Shown one piece after another: positions 26,573 to 35,552 of a stretch of 64,000 bases of DNA; positions within the stretch are counted from its first letter, which is position 1, and the number at the start of each line of letters is the position of its first letter. This DNA comes from Spirosoma endbachense (lineage in GTDB: Bacteria > Bacteroidota > Bacteroidia > Cytophagales > Spirosomataceae): the NCBI RefSeq assembly GCF_010233585.1, contig NZ_CP045997.1:2206659-2270658 (forward strand), read 5' to 3'. The translations under genes were made by a program, and so were the position numbers. Under the pieces are notes generated by a model. It had not been told where the DNA came from, searched no databases, and saw only the letters and a list, made by a program, of their open reading frames with translations.

Positions 26573-26964
26573 AGACGCAATACTCCTCCCTTACCAATAA
26601 AATTGGTATACCAGTAATCTAAAGCTTCTTTTGTGAGTTAGACACTCCGATCCCTGATGTGGATCATTCGCCATACGACAAAGGGTCGTGTATCTAATCG
26701 GTAAATTTCGTTACACGACTAAAGTTGCCGGGCATGAAGACTTATAGGCCAGGCTTTTTCTATCCGTATACCATTCGTAAGGCTGGCAGGTATGTTAGAA
26801 CAGGATCACACTCTCACATAGTTACTTAATAGAGGAAATATACAATAGATTATTTAACAAGAAAAAGATCAGTAAACTACCTCCTGCCCGTAGCCTCATT
26901 TTAAAGCAAATAGGGCGAATTATAGAACAATTTCGCTATTTCATTGTACTGGTAGTTGATTTGA
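26573..26964. other. Intergenic region after the tRNA pair
   Basis: A small hairpin (TACCAATAAAATTGGTA, 26592-26608) lies 20 nt past tRNA-Gln and may be a weak end signal. The remainder is A/T-rich, with no coding frame or clear promoter. Confidence 0.4.
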
Positions 26965-27447
26965 ATGATCAACAATCTAGTCATGAAAATGCTTCCATTA
27001 CAGGTTTTGTTAGTCGATGATGATGACGAGGATCGCCAACTGATTCGCGAAGCTTTAACTACGGCTATTGATCATATCCTGATTGAGGAAATGGCCACTG
27101 GAGAGGAGCTAATAAAATGGCTGGCACATCGAAGAAGCCTGCCTTCAACGGAGATGCGTAAGGAGAGTGCTTTGGTGACCATCATTCTTCTGGATATGCA
27201 TATGCCTAAGCTAACAGGTCTGGAAACACTGCAATCCTTAGGCGACACGAGAGATCTGGCTTACATGCCTGTGGTCCTGTTAACTTCGTCAATAAGCGAA
27301 CCGCTCAAGCAGCAAGCCTATGAACATGGCATTCATTTATACATGGTAAAACCTGCAGGGGCCAGCGGCTTTTACCGGGTTGTAGAAGCCGTTAAGCTGT
27401 GTTACCGGGATACGCTACGAATGCGGGACCAAAACGCCTTAAGTTAA
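26965..27447 (+). CDS. Orphan single-domain response regulator (Rcp1-like)
   Basis: The 160-residue protein is a lone receiver with acidic cluster DDDDED (18-23), phosphoacceptor D77 (LLDMHMPKLTG), switch T107 (LLTSS) and K129 (MVKPAG). The long alpha2-beta3 region (WLAHRRSLPSTEMRKES) resembles the Rcp1-like regulators that pair with phytochrome-type kinases in Cytophagales. No kinase is nearby. Met7 and Met9 are alternative starts. Confidence 0.92.
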   Translation: MINNLVMKMLPLQVLLVDDDDEDRQLIREALTTAIDHILIEEMATGEELIKWLAHRRSLPSTEMRKESALVTIILLDMHMPKLTGLETLQSLGDTRDLAYMPVVLLTSSISEPLKQQAYEHGIHLYMVKPAGASGFYRVVEAVKLCYRDTLRMRDQNALS

Positions 27448-27675
27448 TTTAAGGTGCATATTGGGCTTGTGTCAACGGCTCTGGTTTCATTGGGTTCGCC
27501 CTGTTTTCAGTATAGAAAAAATTGTATTCTACAGTACTGATTTGGGCATTGGCTACCTGATCAAAAGTAAAAGTAGTAAATCAGGCAGGCGGGCCAAATG
27601 ATCAAAATGGTTTGCCATTCACCCCTATATCAGATGTGATCCGCTCATTTTTAGGCAAATATGTATGCAAACGAA
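27448..27675. other. Short intergenic region before the tRNA-Thr terminator
   Basis: Nothing is recognised here beyond A/T-rich sequence; it separates a plus-strand regulator gene from the minus-strand tRNA-Thr unit. Confidence 0.4.
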
Positions 27676-27703
27676 AAGCCGCCAACATGACTGAAGGCGG
27701 CTT
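27676..27703 (-). terminator. Terminator of tRNA-Thr
   Basis: AAGCCGCC (27676-27683) pairs with GGCGGCTT (27696-27703). On the minus strand the stem is followed by TT and lies 20 nt past the tRNA 3' end. Confidence 0.75.
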
Positions 27704-27722
27704 AACCAGTTGATTTTTACTG

Positions 27723-27806
27723 AGCCAGTGGAGGGATTCGAACCCCCGACGCGCTTGCGCATCCTGATTACAAATCAGGCGGAATCGACCGCTATCCGAC
27801 ACTGGC
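27723..27806 (-). tRNA. tRNA-Thr (anticodon TGT) with a long variable arm
   Basis: Read on the minus strand, acceptor GCCAGTG pairs with CACTGGC. The D-arm is GGA...TCC and the anticodon arm is CCTGA-TTTGTAA-TCAGG, giving anticodon TGT. The T-arm GGGGGTTCGAATCCCTC is sound. Between anticodon arm and T-arm lie 15 nt (ATGCGCAAGCGCGTC) that can form a GCGC stem. This is a class II layout, normal for Leu, Ser and Tyr but not for Thr. G1-C72 and C2-G71, which are threonine identity pairs, are present. CCA is not encoded. Confidence 0.85.
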
Positions 27807-27899
27807 AATCCTCTTAAATTCAGCGGCCAGATGGCCTATCTCCGAATTGTGATGCAAAAGTAGTGCTTTCGAATGTAAACTGCAAGTTCCAGTCTCAAA

Positions 27900-27936
27900 T
27901 TTAGTGTTCCAATGAAAAAAACCTTGGAACACTAAA
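27900..27936. terminator. Hairpin after the DUF349 gene
   Basis: TTTAGTGTTCCAA (27900-27912) and its exact complement (27924-27936) flank an 11-nt A-rich loop, 7 bp beyond the stop of the minus-strand DUF349 gene. It probably marks the 3' end of that transcript. Confidence 0.6.
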
Positions 27937-27942
27937 TGACAC

Positions 27943-30321
27943 TTACGCCTGCGCTACTCGTAACTGATGGCGTAAATCGTCTAGTTGCTTCTCAGCATCA
28001 GCAATTTTACGGTCGATTTCAGCCCGAAGTTTGTCAGCATTCTTCGAACGGGCAAAAAACTCAATATTGTTCCGATAGGTAGCAATGTCGTTTTCAATGG
28101 ATGTAATGCGCCGACGAATATCGTTCTCACGCTTGTTACCTCCGCTATCGCGATCACCACCCCGATTGAAATCCCCCCGGTCGCGACCACCAGAACGCGT
28201 CACTTCAGCTTCGTTCTGGAGCATAACCCGCTCTTTGTCTTTAGCCGGAATTTTACCTGTCGACCCAACCAGTGCGTTGACTGCATTGATATAGCGTTTC
28301 TGGGTAGACTGCATGTCTTTCTTCGGTACGAATCCAATAGCATTCCACTCTTTTTTGAACTCGTTTAGTTCAGAGAGGTCAGCATTTTCATTGGCAGCGG
28401 CTTCAATACGCTCAATCAACGTTATTTTCTTCGCAAGATTTGCTTCAAACTCGCGTTCCGTTTCCTGATTTTTCGAGCGTTTTTTATTGAAGAAAGCATC
28501 ACAGGCAGCCTTGAACCGATCAAAGATCGAGTTCTTTTGCTTTTCAGGCACCTGACCGATGTTTTTCCACTGGCGTTGCAGTTCGATTACCGTCTGCGTG
28601 ATTTCGGGCGACTCTTCACCCGAAGCCAGGATTGCTTCTACCTGTTCGCAAAGCTCCGTTTTAGCCCGCAGGTTTTCTTCCCGCTTGCTTTCCAACTGCT
28701 TGAAAAATTCCCCTTTGTTGTGGAAGAACGTTTTCAGCGCAGCCCAGAACTTTTTGCTCAGTTCTTTGCCCTCATCACGGGGCATTGGTCCTTTTATGGC
28801 ATTCCAGCGATCCTGAAGAGCCATTACGGCCTTCGTCTTATCGTTCCAGTCGTTAATGCTGTTCGAGCTGAACGACGTAAGAGGGATTAGTTCTTCGTAA
28901 ATCGCCGATTTTTCTTCGTATAGCTGTGCGGATTCTTTCCGTTGCTCATTGGTCTGATCCCGACGCTTGTCGTACAGCACATCAAGAGCAACTTTCATCC
29001 GGCCCCATAGCACTTCCTGTTCAGCCTTAGGAGCCGGACCGATGTGCTTATATTCTTCGAACAAGGCGTTGGCTTCGTCGATGGTCTGCCGCGTTACCGA
29101 CGTTTCCTCAGCAGCTTTTGCCATTGCCTCAACTTTCTCGATCACCTCCGCTTTTAGCGTAGCGTTGCGCTTACGGTCCAGTTCTTTTAGCTCAAAATAG
29201 ATATTCCGGTTGCTGTAGTATCGATCAACAAGCGCGTGATACGTAGCCCACAGAGTAGCATTATGCGGGGAATTCATATTCCCGGCGGCTTTCCACTCGT
29301 CCTGAATTTTTTTGAACTCGTTCCAGCTTACTTTAGGATCACCGGCATTGTTCTCGTCGGTTTCAACCAGTTCACGCAAGCGGGTCAGCAGCTCCGTTTT
29401 CGCAGCAAAATTGGTATCTTTTGCCTTATCTAAATTCTGGAAATAGGTGTTTTTCTGGCTCTTGATCAGCTTATACAGCTCATCAAACCGCTGAATGGTC
29501 TCGTCATATTTATATTCGAAACCCTCATCAGCACCCGTTTCAGCAACATATGCCTGCAAAGCAGCCTCGCGTTCGGCCCGTTTCATCTGGTCGAACAACG
29601 GCTTAACTTCTTTAAGCACCTGATCGGCCTTCTTGAAGTCGCCAGGGGTAACAGCCGCTACACTGATCGTTGCCAGTTGCGTTTCCAGCAGATTGACGAA
29701 ATCCTGTTTCGAGAATTGGCTGTAATCTACCGATGAATGAATCGATGCATCGTCCTCTGCGTCGGTGATGTCGGCATATTGAGCCGTCACTTCATCACTG
29801 ACAGGAGGCTCCGAAGCCACTACATCCGACTCTACAGCTGTTTCTTCGGATGCTGGAACCGCATCGTCTATAGTCGCTTCCTGCGCTAGTTCAGCTACAG
29901 GCTCTTCAGCAGGAACCTCAGCAACGGCCGGTTCTATCTCAGCTTCAGCGATTGGCTCATCCGTCTTCTCGACGGAGGCTTCTGGCTCATCCTGCGATTC
30001 GGCTGCCGACGTATCGGTAACGTCGGCAGGATCAGCTGGGGTAGGCACTTCTGACGTGTCGATAGCCTCAACTGGAGCAACCTCGGGAACTGTATTGACA
30101 GCGGGGATGTCGGTAGATGTTAAATTGGTGTCGTCGGCACCAGCGGGTTCGGGCTGTGTTTCAGCCATTGAAACTTCCGCCGATTCGGACGTAGTTTCCG
30201 TACCCTCGACTTCCGGTGTGGATTGCGTCGTGGTATCTTCGGGAGTATTAACTGCCAGCTCGCCGGTAGCCTGATTATTGGTGTCTGGCTGCTGGTTAAT
30301 TTCCTGTTCTTGGTTTGCCAT
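27943..30321 (-). CDS. DUF349 repeat protein with acidic disordered N-terminus
   Basis: The start at 30321 ([13 protein letters not shown]) is chosen because upstream codons overlap the promoter region. The 792-residue product has an N-terminal region of about 200 residues made of Glu, Ala, Val, Pro, Thr and Ser, then repeated DUF349 units (for example [52 protein letters not shown]). A basic Gly/Arg/Asp-rich stretch ([20 protein letters not shown]) and a C-terminal coiled coil follow. It is a conserved Bacteroidota cytosolic protein of unknown function; the RGG-like part suggests nucleic-acid contact, as inference. Confidence 0.88.
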   Translation of the reverse strand: MANQEQEINQQPDTNNQATGELAVNTPEDTTTQSTPEVEGTETTSESAEVSMAETQPEPAGADDTNLTSTDIPAVNTVPEVAPVEAIDTSEVPTPADPADVTDTSAAESQDEPEASVEKTDEPIAEAEIEPAVAEVPAEEPVAELAQEATIDDAVPASEETAVESDVVASEPPVSDEVTAQYADITDAEDDASIHSSVDYSQFSKQDFVNLLETQLATISVAAVTPGDFKKADQVLKEVKPLFDQMKRAEREAALQAYVAETGADEGFEYKYDETIQRFDELYKLIKSQKNTYFQNLDKAKDTNFAAKTELLTRLRELVETDENNAGDPKVSWNEFKKIQDEWKAAGNMNSPHNATLWATYHALVDRYYSNRNIYFELKELDRKRNATLKAEVIEKVEAMAKAAEETSVTRQTIDEANALFEEYKHIGPAPKAEQEVLWGRMKVALDVLYDKRRDQTNEQRKESAQLYEEKSAIYEELIPLTSFSSNSINDWNDKTKAVMALQDRWNAIKGPMPRDEGKELSKKFWAALKTFFHNKGEFFKQLESKREENLRAKTELCEQVEAILASGEESPEITQTVIELQRQWKNIGQVPEKQKNSIFDRFKAACDAFFNKKRSKNQETEREFEANLAKKITLIERIEAAANENADLSELNEFKKEWNAIGFVPKKDMQSTQKRYINAVNALVGSTGKIPAKDKERVMLQNEAEVTRSGGRDRGDFNRGGDRDSGGNKRENDIRRRITSIENDIATYRNNIEFFARSKNADKLRAEIDRKIADAEKQLDDLRHQLRVAQA

Positions 30322-30354
30322 GTTGGGAACGTACCGATTACTTTTGCAAAAGTA
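30314..30354. promoter_or_regulatory. Divergent promoter with palindromic back-to-back -7 boxes
   Basis: TACTTTTGCAAAAGTA (30339-30354) is a perfect 16-bp palindrome holding TAnnTTTG on both strands. For pdxH on the plus strand, TTTG at 30314-30317 sits 21 nt upstream of the box, the expected -33 spacing. The minus-strand copy points toward the DUF349 gene, but no TTTG lies at the right distance. Confidence 0.5.
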
Positions 30355-30416
30355 CGACAATATGCGGATTTTCCTGTATTCCAGCCATTGAAAAGCCGTT
30401 AAACCACCCTAAGTGT

Positions 30417-31058
30417 ATGCCATCAACAATCAGTGACTTACGTAAAGAATATTCGCTAAACGGTTTGGATACAACTGATGTTTTATCTGACCCGATCGCT
30501 CAGTTTCAAGTCTGGTTTAATGATGCACTAGAGGCTAAGGTTCCTGAGCCAAACGCTATGTACGTCAGCACCGTTACAGCAGATGGCCGACCCGATGGAC
30601 GGATAGTTTTGCTCAAAGGTGTATCGGAGGATGGCTTCGTCTTCTTTACGAATTATGAAAGCCGTAAAGGTCAGGAACTTGCCAACCATCCGTTTGCCAC
30701 GCTTACCTTCTTTTATCAGGAACTCGAACGCCAGATTCGCATTGAAGGTCAGGTTGTAAAGGTGAGTTCCGACGAATCCGATGCCTATTTCAGCAGTCGT
30801 CCGCGCGGGAGTCAGATCGGCGCGTGGGTATCACACCAGAGTTTGGTGATCGAGAGCCGCGAGGTGCTGGAAAATCGCCAGCATGAGCTCGAAACACAGT
30901 TTGCCGATGGGCCCGTGCCGCGCCCATCCTATTGGGGCGGCTATCGGGTCATTCCCGATGCGATTGAATTCTGGCAGGGGCGCCCCAGCCGACTCCACGA
31001 CCGAATTCGCTATCGGAAGGAAGCCGAAAACTGGCTCATCGAGCGGCTAGCCCCCTAA
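30417..31058 (+). CDS. pdxH: Pyridoxamine 5'-phosphate oxidase
   Basis: From the ATG at 30417 ([17 protein letters not shown]) the 213-residue length fits the family. It oxidises pyridoxamine or pyridoxine 5'-phosphate to pyridoxal 5'-phosphate with FMN and O2. Signature segments are [61 protein letters not shown] and the C-terminal [17 protein letters not shown]. The end WLIERLAP replaces the usual RLSP. Upstream in-frame codons overlap the divergent promoter and lack family similarity. Confidence 0.96.
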   Translation: MPSTISDLRKEYSLNGLDTTDVLSDPIAQFQVWFNDALEAKVPEPNAMYVSTVTADGRPDGRIVLLKGVSEDGFVFFTNYESRKGQELANHPFATLTFFYQELERQIRIEGQVVKVSSDESDAYFSSRPRGSQIGAWVSHQSLVIESREVLENRQHELETQFADGPVPRPSYWGGYRVIPDAIEFWQGRPSRLHDRIRYRKEAENWLIERLAP

Positions 31059-31211
31059 AGAATGGTGGGCGTAGGCTACTGGATACCAGTTATTGACGAC
31101 CCGATTATTTTTATGCCGATCATCTACCATGCCGCATTTACAAGCCAGATACGGTAAGATTTGACAATTGGTTGCTTTCTTGGGCAAGATTCTCCCTTTC
31201 TACTCTTCTCT

Positions 31212-32783
31212 ATGACCGGCAAAAAAGCCAAAGTCCAACCGGCAATTTCGAAGCGAACTCTATTTAGTGTCATTTCGGCCTCATCGGTCGGAACGCTCAT
31301 CGAATGGTACGATTTTTACATTTTCGGCAGCCTGGCCGCTATTCTGTCGTCACAGTTTTTCCCGAAAGATAATCCCACAGCGGCTCTTCTATCGACGCTG
31401 GCAACCTTTGCGGCCGGATTCATTGTTCGGCCGTTCGGTGCACTTGTTTTTGGGCGATTAGGTGATCTGGTCGGTCGGAAATATACGTTCCTGGTAACGC
31501 TCGTACTGATGGGTGGCTCCACGTTCGCCATCGGGCTCATTCCTGGCTATGCAACGATTGGTTTCTGGGCTCCCCTTCTGGTGCTATTGCTCCGACTGAT
31601 TCAGGGGCTGGCGCTGGGGGGTGAATACGGTGGAGCGGCTACATACGTGGCTGAGTATGCACCCGAAAATCAACGGGGTTATTATACGAGTTTTATCCAG
31701 ACAACTGCCACCCTGGGCCTTTTCGTATCACTGGGGGTCATTCTGATCACCCGGGAATTGTTGGGTGTCGAAGCGTTTGCCGACTGGGGCTGGCGGGTGC
31801 CTTTTATATTGTCTATTCTGTTAGTCGGCGTTTCGATTATCATTCGGATGCGCATGGCCGAATCACCCTTGTTTTCGAAACTAAAAACAGAAGGCAAAAT
31901 CTCGAAAAATCCGCTGGCCGAAAGCTTCGGTAAGAAGCAAAACCTCAAAATGGTACTGCTTGCTCTATTTGGGGCAACGGCGGGTCAGGGTGTAATCTGG
32001 TATACGGGGCAGTTTTACGCCCTGTCATTTATCCAGAAAGCCTGTAATGTCGAGTTTGTTCAGTCCAACGTTATTGTCGCTGTAGCCTTGCTGGGCGCAA
32101 CACCATTCTTCGTTATTTTCGGCGGGTTGTCGGATCGGATCGGACGCAAGAACATCATGCTGGCGGGTATGTTATTAGGGGTCCTCACCTATCGCCCGAT
32201 CTACGATAAAATGTATAGTCTGACTGATCTAACCACCAGACAGGAGTTGTCAGACGCACAAACCATCAGCCGTAAACTGGCGAAACAACCAAACGGCGAT
32301 TTACTTACGACGTCAACAACGTCGCATTTCTATTCGGATGGACTGATTGCGAAAGATATTGAGAAAACAATTGCGACCAGCAAGGCGCCCAATTCGCCGT
32401 CCAAACCAGAGCTGACGAAAGCCGTAGTACTCCCCTCACGCAGCTTTTGGCTGATGATATTCCTGGTATTTATTCAGGTGCTCTACGTAACGATGGTCTA
32501 CGGACCAATTGCGGCTTTTCTGGTCGAGTTATTTCCGACCCGAATTCGCTATACATCGATGTCGTTGCCCTACCACATTGGCAATGGCATTTTTGGCGGA
32601 CTTACACCTTTTATTGCAACGGCCCTTGTTGCAACGGCAACGAAAGCGAACGAAGTGGCACCAGGATCAGTCGAAAAACCATACCTGGAAGGGCTCTGGT
32701 ATCCAATTTTGGTAGCTGGCGTTTGTTTTGTGATTGGGCTATTATACCTGAATAACAAACGGTACACGACTGCGGACGATTGA
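31212..32783 (+). CDS. MFS transporter, metabolite:H+ symporter (MHS/ProP-ShiA-like)
   Basis: The ATG at 31212 (MTGKKAKVQPAISKRTLFS) gives 523 residues; an upstream TTG is less likely. The order GTLIEWYDFYIFGSLA, RPFGALVFGRLGDLVGRKYTF and RLIQGLALGGEYGGAATYVAEYAP is diagnostic of the MHS subfamily, which takes up organic acids or osmolytes with protons. Twelve membrane spans are expected. An extra segment of about 85 polar residues (roughly 335-415, YRPIYDKMYSLTDLTTRQEL onward) lies in the C-terminal half, where E. coli homologues have a short loop. It is monocistronic by spacing. Confidence 0.92.
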   Translation: MTGKKAKVQPAISKRTLFSVISASSVGTLIEWYDFYIFGSLAAILSSQFFPKDNPTAALLSTLATFAAGFIVRPFGALVFGRLGDLVGRKYTFLVTLVLMGGSTFAIGLIPGYATIGFWAPLLVLLLRLIQGLALGGEYGGAATYVAEYAPENQRGYYTSFIQTTATLGLFVSLGVILITRELLGVEAFADWGWRVPFILSILLVGVSIIIRMRMAESPLFSKLKTEGKISKNPLAESFGKKQNLKMVLLALFGATAGQGVIWYTGQFYALSFIQKACNVEFVQSNVIVAVALLGATPFFVIFGGLSDRIGRKNIMLAGMLLGVLTYRPIYDKMYSLTDLTTRQELSDAQTISRKLAKQPNGDLLTTSTTSHFYSDGLIAKDIEKTIATSKAPNSPSKPELTKAVVLPSRSFWLMIFLVFIQVLYVTMVYGPIAAFLVELFPTRIRYTSMSLPYHIGNGIFGGLTPFIATALVATATKANEVAPGSVEKPYLEGLWYPILVAGVCFVIGLLYLNNKRYTTADD

Positions 32784-32884
32784 CTTTCGGACTGAACACA
32801 GGCTCCTCAATAACGAATCATTTTATCGAGCACTAGCCTTATTCATACTCCTTTTCATTCTGTATTTTCCATTTTCACACTCTT

Positions 32885-33100
32885 ATGGATGCAATCAAAA
32901 AATACCTGGGCATAGTCTGGATTCTTCTTGGTGTATATGCAGGCTACGACCGAATCACCGATAGTCTGACAAAAATCGCCAGTGACAAACTCGAAGACCG
33001 TGTTTTCGGCTGGGTGGTACTCTGTGTGCTCGTACCCATTGTCGTTGGCGGGCTAATTCTATTTGGCACATATGCCTGGCAAGAGGAATACGACGAATAA
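32885..33100 (+). CDS. Small two-helix membrane protein
   Basis: The 71-residue product has two hydrophobic helices (about 8-20 and 43-63) separated by a charged loop (YDRITDSLTKIASDKLEDR), and ends with acidic EEYDE. The gene is closed by a 14-bp hairpin terminator. Similar small proteins are conserved in Cytophagales without a known role. Confidence 0.75.
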   Translation: MDAIKKYLGIVWILLGVYAGYDRITDSLTKIASDKLEDRVFGWVVLCVLVPIVVGGLILFGTYAWQEEYDE

Positions 33101-33138
33101 GTCGGTTGCTCAGCCTTCCGACGCACTTTTTATTCATT

Positions 33139-33192
33139 CACCTACGACTGTCTGCAAAGCTTTACCTGAAGCCTTAAGGACAGTCGTAGGTG
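33139..33192 (+). terminator. Terminator after the two-helix protein gene
   Basis: CACCTACGACTGTC (33139-33152) pairs with GACAGTCGTAGGTG (33179-33192), followed by TTTT. The loop contains a smaller AAGCTTTA/CCTTAAGG structure. Confidence 0.82.
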
Positions 33193-33521
33193 TTTTAGTA
33201 TGATTGTTCCGTTTGCTCTGATCGTCCGAAAACCAGTTGTACCGTTTGGTTATACCACAAGTGGGCGGTGGCACGCTTCCGAGCGAAACCCTAAGAGGAA
33301 AAACTACAGGAACTGAGCACAAAAAAATTACTTAATCATATTTTAAAATATTTTAATATATAAAATTTTAATTTTACCGGCATTGCGTGGGTTCAACAGG
33401 CCTGAAAGCACTTTCGAACATCACGATTCGTTAAGCTTGATAGTTTTGTTGAATTGCCTTTGCCTATATAAACTTTACTTTTACGGCGCTATTCGTTCTT
33501 TCACTATTTTACTATTTGATT
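33193..33521. other. Intergenic region upstream of acs
   Basis: This holds a half copy of the REP-like palindrome (33264-33292), an A/T-rich block (33325-33375) and TAGTTTTG at 33441-33448, an exact TAnnTTTG match 74 bp before the acs ATG. The -33 element is poor (TTTC near 33412). No coding frame was seen. Confidence 0.45.
33264..33292. repeat. Half copy of the REP-like palindrome
   Basis: CGGTGGCACGCTTCCGAGCGAAA resembles the right arm of the element at 2537-2565 (CCGTGGCACGGTTCTGAGCGAAA), with a few substitutions. No matching left arm is present. Confidence 0.45.
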
Positions 33522-35432
33522 ATGCGTATCCGAACCTTTGACGAATACAAAACTGCATACCAAAAAAGTGTCGAAGATCCCGAGGCCTTCTGGGCTGAGG
33601 TTGCTCAGAATTTTCAATGGCGCAAACCCTGGACCAAAACGCTGCAATGGAACTTCACCGAACCAAACGTCAAGTGGTTTATTGGCGGAAAACTCAACAT
33701 TACGGAAAACTGTCTTGACCGACACCTTGCTGAACGGGGCGACCAGCCTGCCATCATCTGGGAACCTAATGATCCAAATGAGGCCGGGGTAACACTAACG
33801 TACCGGATGCTTCATGATCAGGTTTGCCGGTTTGCCAATGTATTGAAACGGAATGGCGTCGTTAAAGGCGATCGTGTCTGTATTTACATGCCCATGGTGC
33901 CCGAACTGGCCATTTCCGTGTTGGCCTGTGCTCGTATTGGTGCTATTCATTCGGTCGTTTTTGGAGGGTTCTCAGCCCAGAGTATTGCCGACAGGATCAA
34001 TGACGCCCAATGCAAAGTGGTTATCACGGCCGATGGCGCGTATCGCGGCAACAAGGAAATTCCACTGAAAAGTACCGTCGATGATGCGCTGATCGGTTGC
34101 CCAAGCGTTGAGAAAGTAATTGTGCTGACTCGTACCCGCACGCCGGTTTCGATGCTGAAAGGCCGCGATGTATGGTGGGAACAGGAACTCAAACAAGTCA
34201 CTGCCGACTGCCCGGCCGAGGAAATGGATGCGGAAGACATGCTGTTCATTCTCTACACGTCCGGCTCTACGGGTAAACCGAAAGGCGTTGTTCATACCTG
34301 TGGAGGGTACATGGTCTATGCAGCCTATACGTTCCAGAATGTATTTCAGTATGAAGGAGCCGGGGACACGGCTGCCCAGGTATTTTTCTGCACGGCTGAC
34401 ATCGGCTGGATCACGGGGCATAGTTATATCGTCTATGGTCCGCTAGCTTCCGGAGCAACTTCGCTCATTTTTGAAGGAGTCCCCACCTACCCTGACTGCG
34501 GTCGATTCTGGGACATTACGGACAAGCATAAAGTCAATATTCTTTATACGGCTCCTACGGCGATTCGCTCGCTGATGGGATTTGGGCTGGAAAAAGTCGA
34601 AAACCATGACCTGAGTAGTTTGAAGGTATTGGGTTCCGTGGGTGAGCCTATCAACGAAGAAGCCTGGCACTGGTACGATGACAATATTGGCAAGAATCGC
34701 TGCCCGATTGTCGATACGTGGTGGCAAACCGAAACCGGTGGCATTCTGATTTCGCCACTGGCTGGTATAACCAAAACGAAACCGACCTTTGCGACACTAC
34801 CACTACCCGGTATTCAGCCGATTCTGGTGGACGAGAACGGCAAGGAAATCGAGGGCAATGGCGTAAGCGGAAATCTGTGCATGAAGTTTCCCTGGCCGGG
34901 TATTCTGCGCACCACGTACGGTGATCACGAACGATGCCGTCAAACGTACTTTGCGACCTATCCGGGTCTGTATTTCACTGGCGACGGTTGCCTTCGCGAC
35001 GAAGACGGCTATTATCGCATTACAGGCCGGGTAGACGATGTCCTGAATGTGTCGGGCCACCGCATCGGTACGGCAGAGGTCGAGAATGCAATCAACATGC
35101 ACACAGGCGTGGTAGAGAGCGCAGTGGTCGGTTACCCGCACGACATCAAAGGTCAGGGAATTTACGCCTATGTCATCACCGATCAAATGCCAGCTGACCA
35201 CGATGCCGACCTGACCAAGCGCGACATTCTGGCTACCGTAAGCCGGGTTATTGGCCCTATTGCCAAACCCGATAAAATTCAGTTCGTAACGGGCTTGCCA
35301 AAAACGCGCTCCGGTAAGATCATGCGCCGGATTCTGCGCAAGATTGCCGAGGGCGATACGGGCAACCTGGGTGATACATCGACACTGCTCGATCCGGCTG
35401 TAGTTGACGAGATCAGGGCGGGAGCAATATAA
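33522..35432 (+). CDS. acs: Acetyl-CoA synthetase (AMP-forming)
   Basis: From ATG 33522 the 636-residue protein has the full AMP-ligase fold. Motifs are [15 protein letters not shown] (P-loop), [23 protein letters not shown] and the C-terminal [15 protein letters not shown], whose Lys is the usual acetylation site. It converts acetate, ATP and CoA to acetyl-CoA in two steps. The length matches E. coli Acs. It is monocistronic, with a TAGTTTTG box upstream and a hairpin terminator 28 bp downstream. Confidence 0.97.
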   Translation: MRIRTFDEYKTAYQKSVEDPEAFWAEVAQNFQWRKPWTKTLQWNFTEPNVKWFIGGKLNITENCLDRHLAERGDQPAIIWEPNDPNEAGVTLTYRMLHDQVCRFANVLKRNGVVKGDRVCIYMPMVPELAISVLACARIGAIHSVVFGGFSAQSIADRINDAQCKVVITADGAYRGNKEIPLKSTVDDALIGCPSVEKVIVLTRTRTPVSMLKGRDVWWEQELKQVTADCPAEEMDAEDMLFILYTSGSTGKPKGVVHTCGGYMVYAAYTFQNVFQYEGAGDTAAQVFFCTADIGWITGHSYIVYGPLASGATSLIFEGVPTYPDCGRFWDITDKHKVNILYTAPTAIRSLMGFGLEKVENHDLSSLKVLGSVGEPINEEAWHWYDDNIGKNRCPIVDTWWQTETGGILISPLAGITKTKPTFATLPLPGIQPILVDENGKEIEGNGVSGNLCMKFPWPGILRTTYGDHERCRQTYFATYPGLYFTGDGCLRDEDGYYRITGRVDDVLNVSGHRIGTAEVENAINMHTGVVESAVVGYPHDIKGQGIYAYVITDQMPADHDADLTKRDILATVSRVIGPIAKPDKIQFVTGLPKTRSGKIMRRILRKIAEGDTGNLGDTSTLLDPAVVDEIRAGAI

Positions 35433-35459
35433 AATTCATCCTGCTAACGTAGGAAACAT

Positions 35460-35497
35460 AGCACAACAGCCGGGCCAATTGGTCCGGCTGTTGTGCT
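35460..35497. terminator. Terminator between acs and the convergent esterase gene
   Basis: A 17-bp stem (AGCACAACAGCCGGGCC, one G-U wobble) with a 4-nt loop lies 28 bp past the acs stop. It can serve both convergent genes. Confidence 0.82.
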
Positions 35498-35552
35498 ATC
35501 ATTAGCCTAAGAAACTTTCTCCCATAAGCTGGAAAGAGCCGGATAATTCAGG

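Noticed and set aside
26361..26597. Minus-strand ORF over tRNA-Cys and tRNA-Gln
   Set aside because: It is a reading of tRNA complement sequence; phrases such as VAGPGIEPRS are typical artefacts of tRNA T-arms.
27602..27808. Minus-strand ORF over the tRNA-Thr
   Set aside because: It consists of tRNA sequence and its terminator.
34934..35197. Plus-strand ORF inside acs
   Set aside because: A shadow of the acetyl-CoA synthetase gene in another frame.
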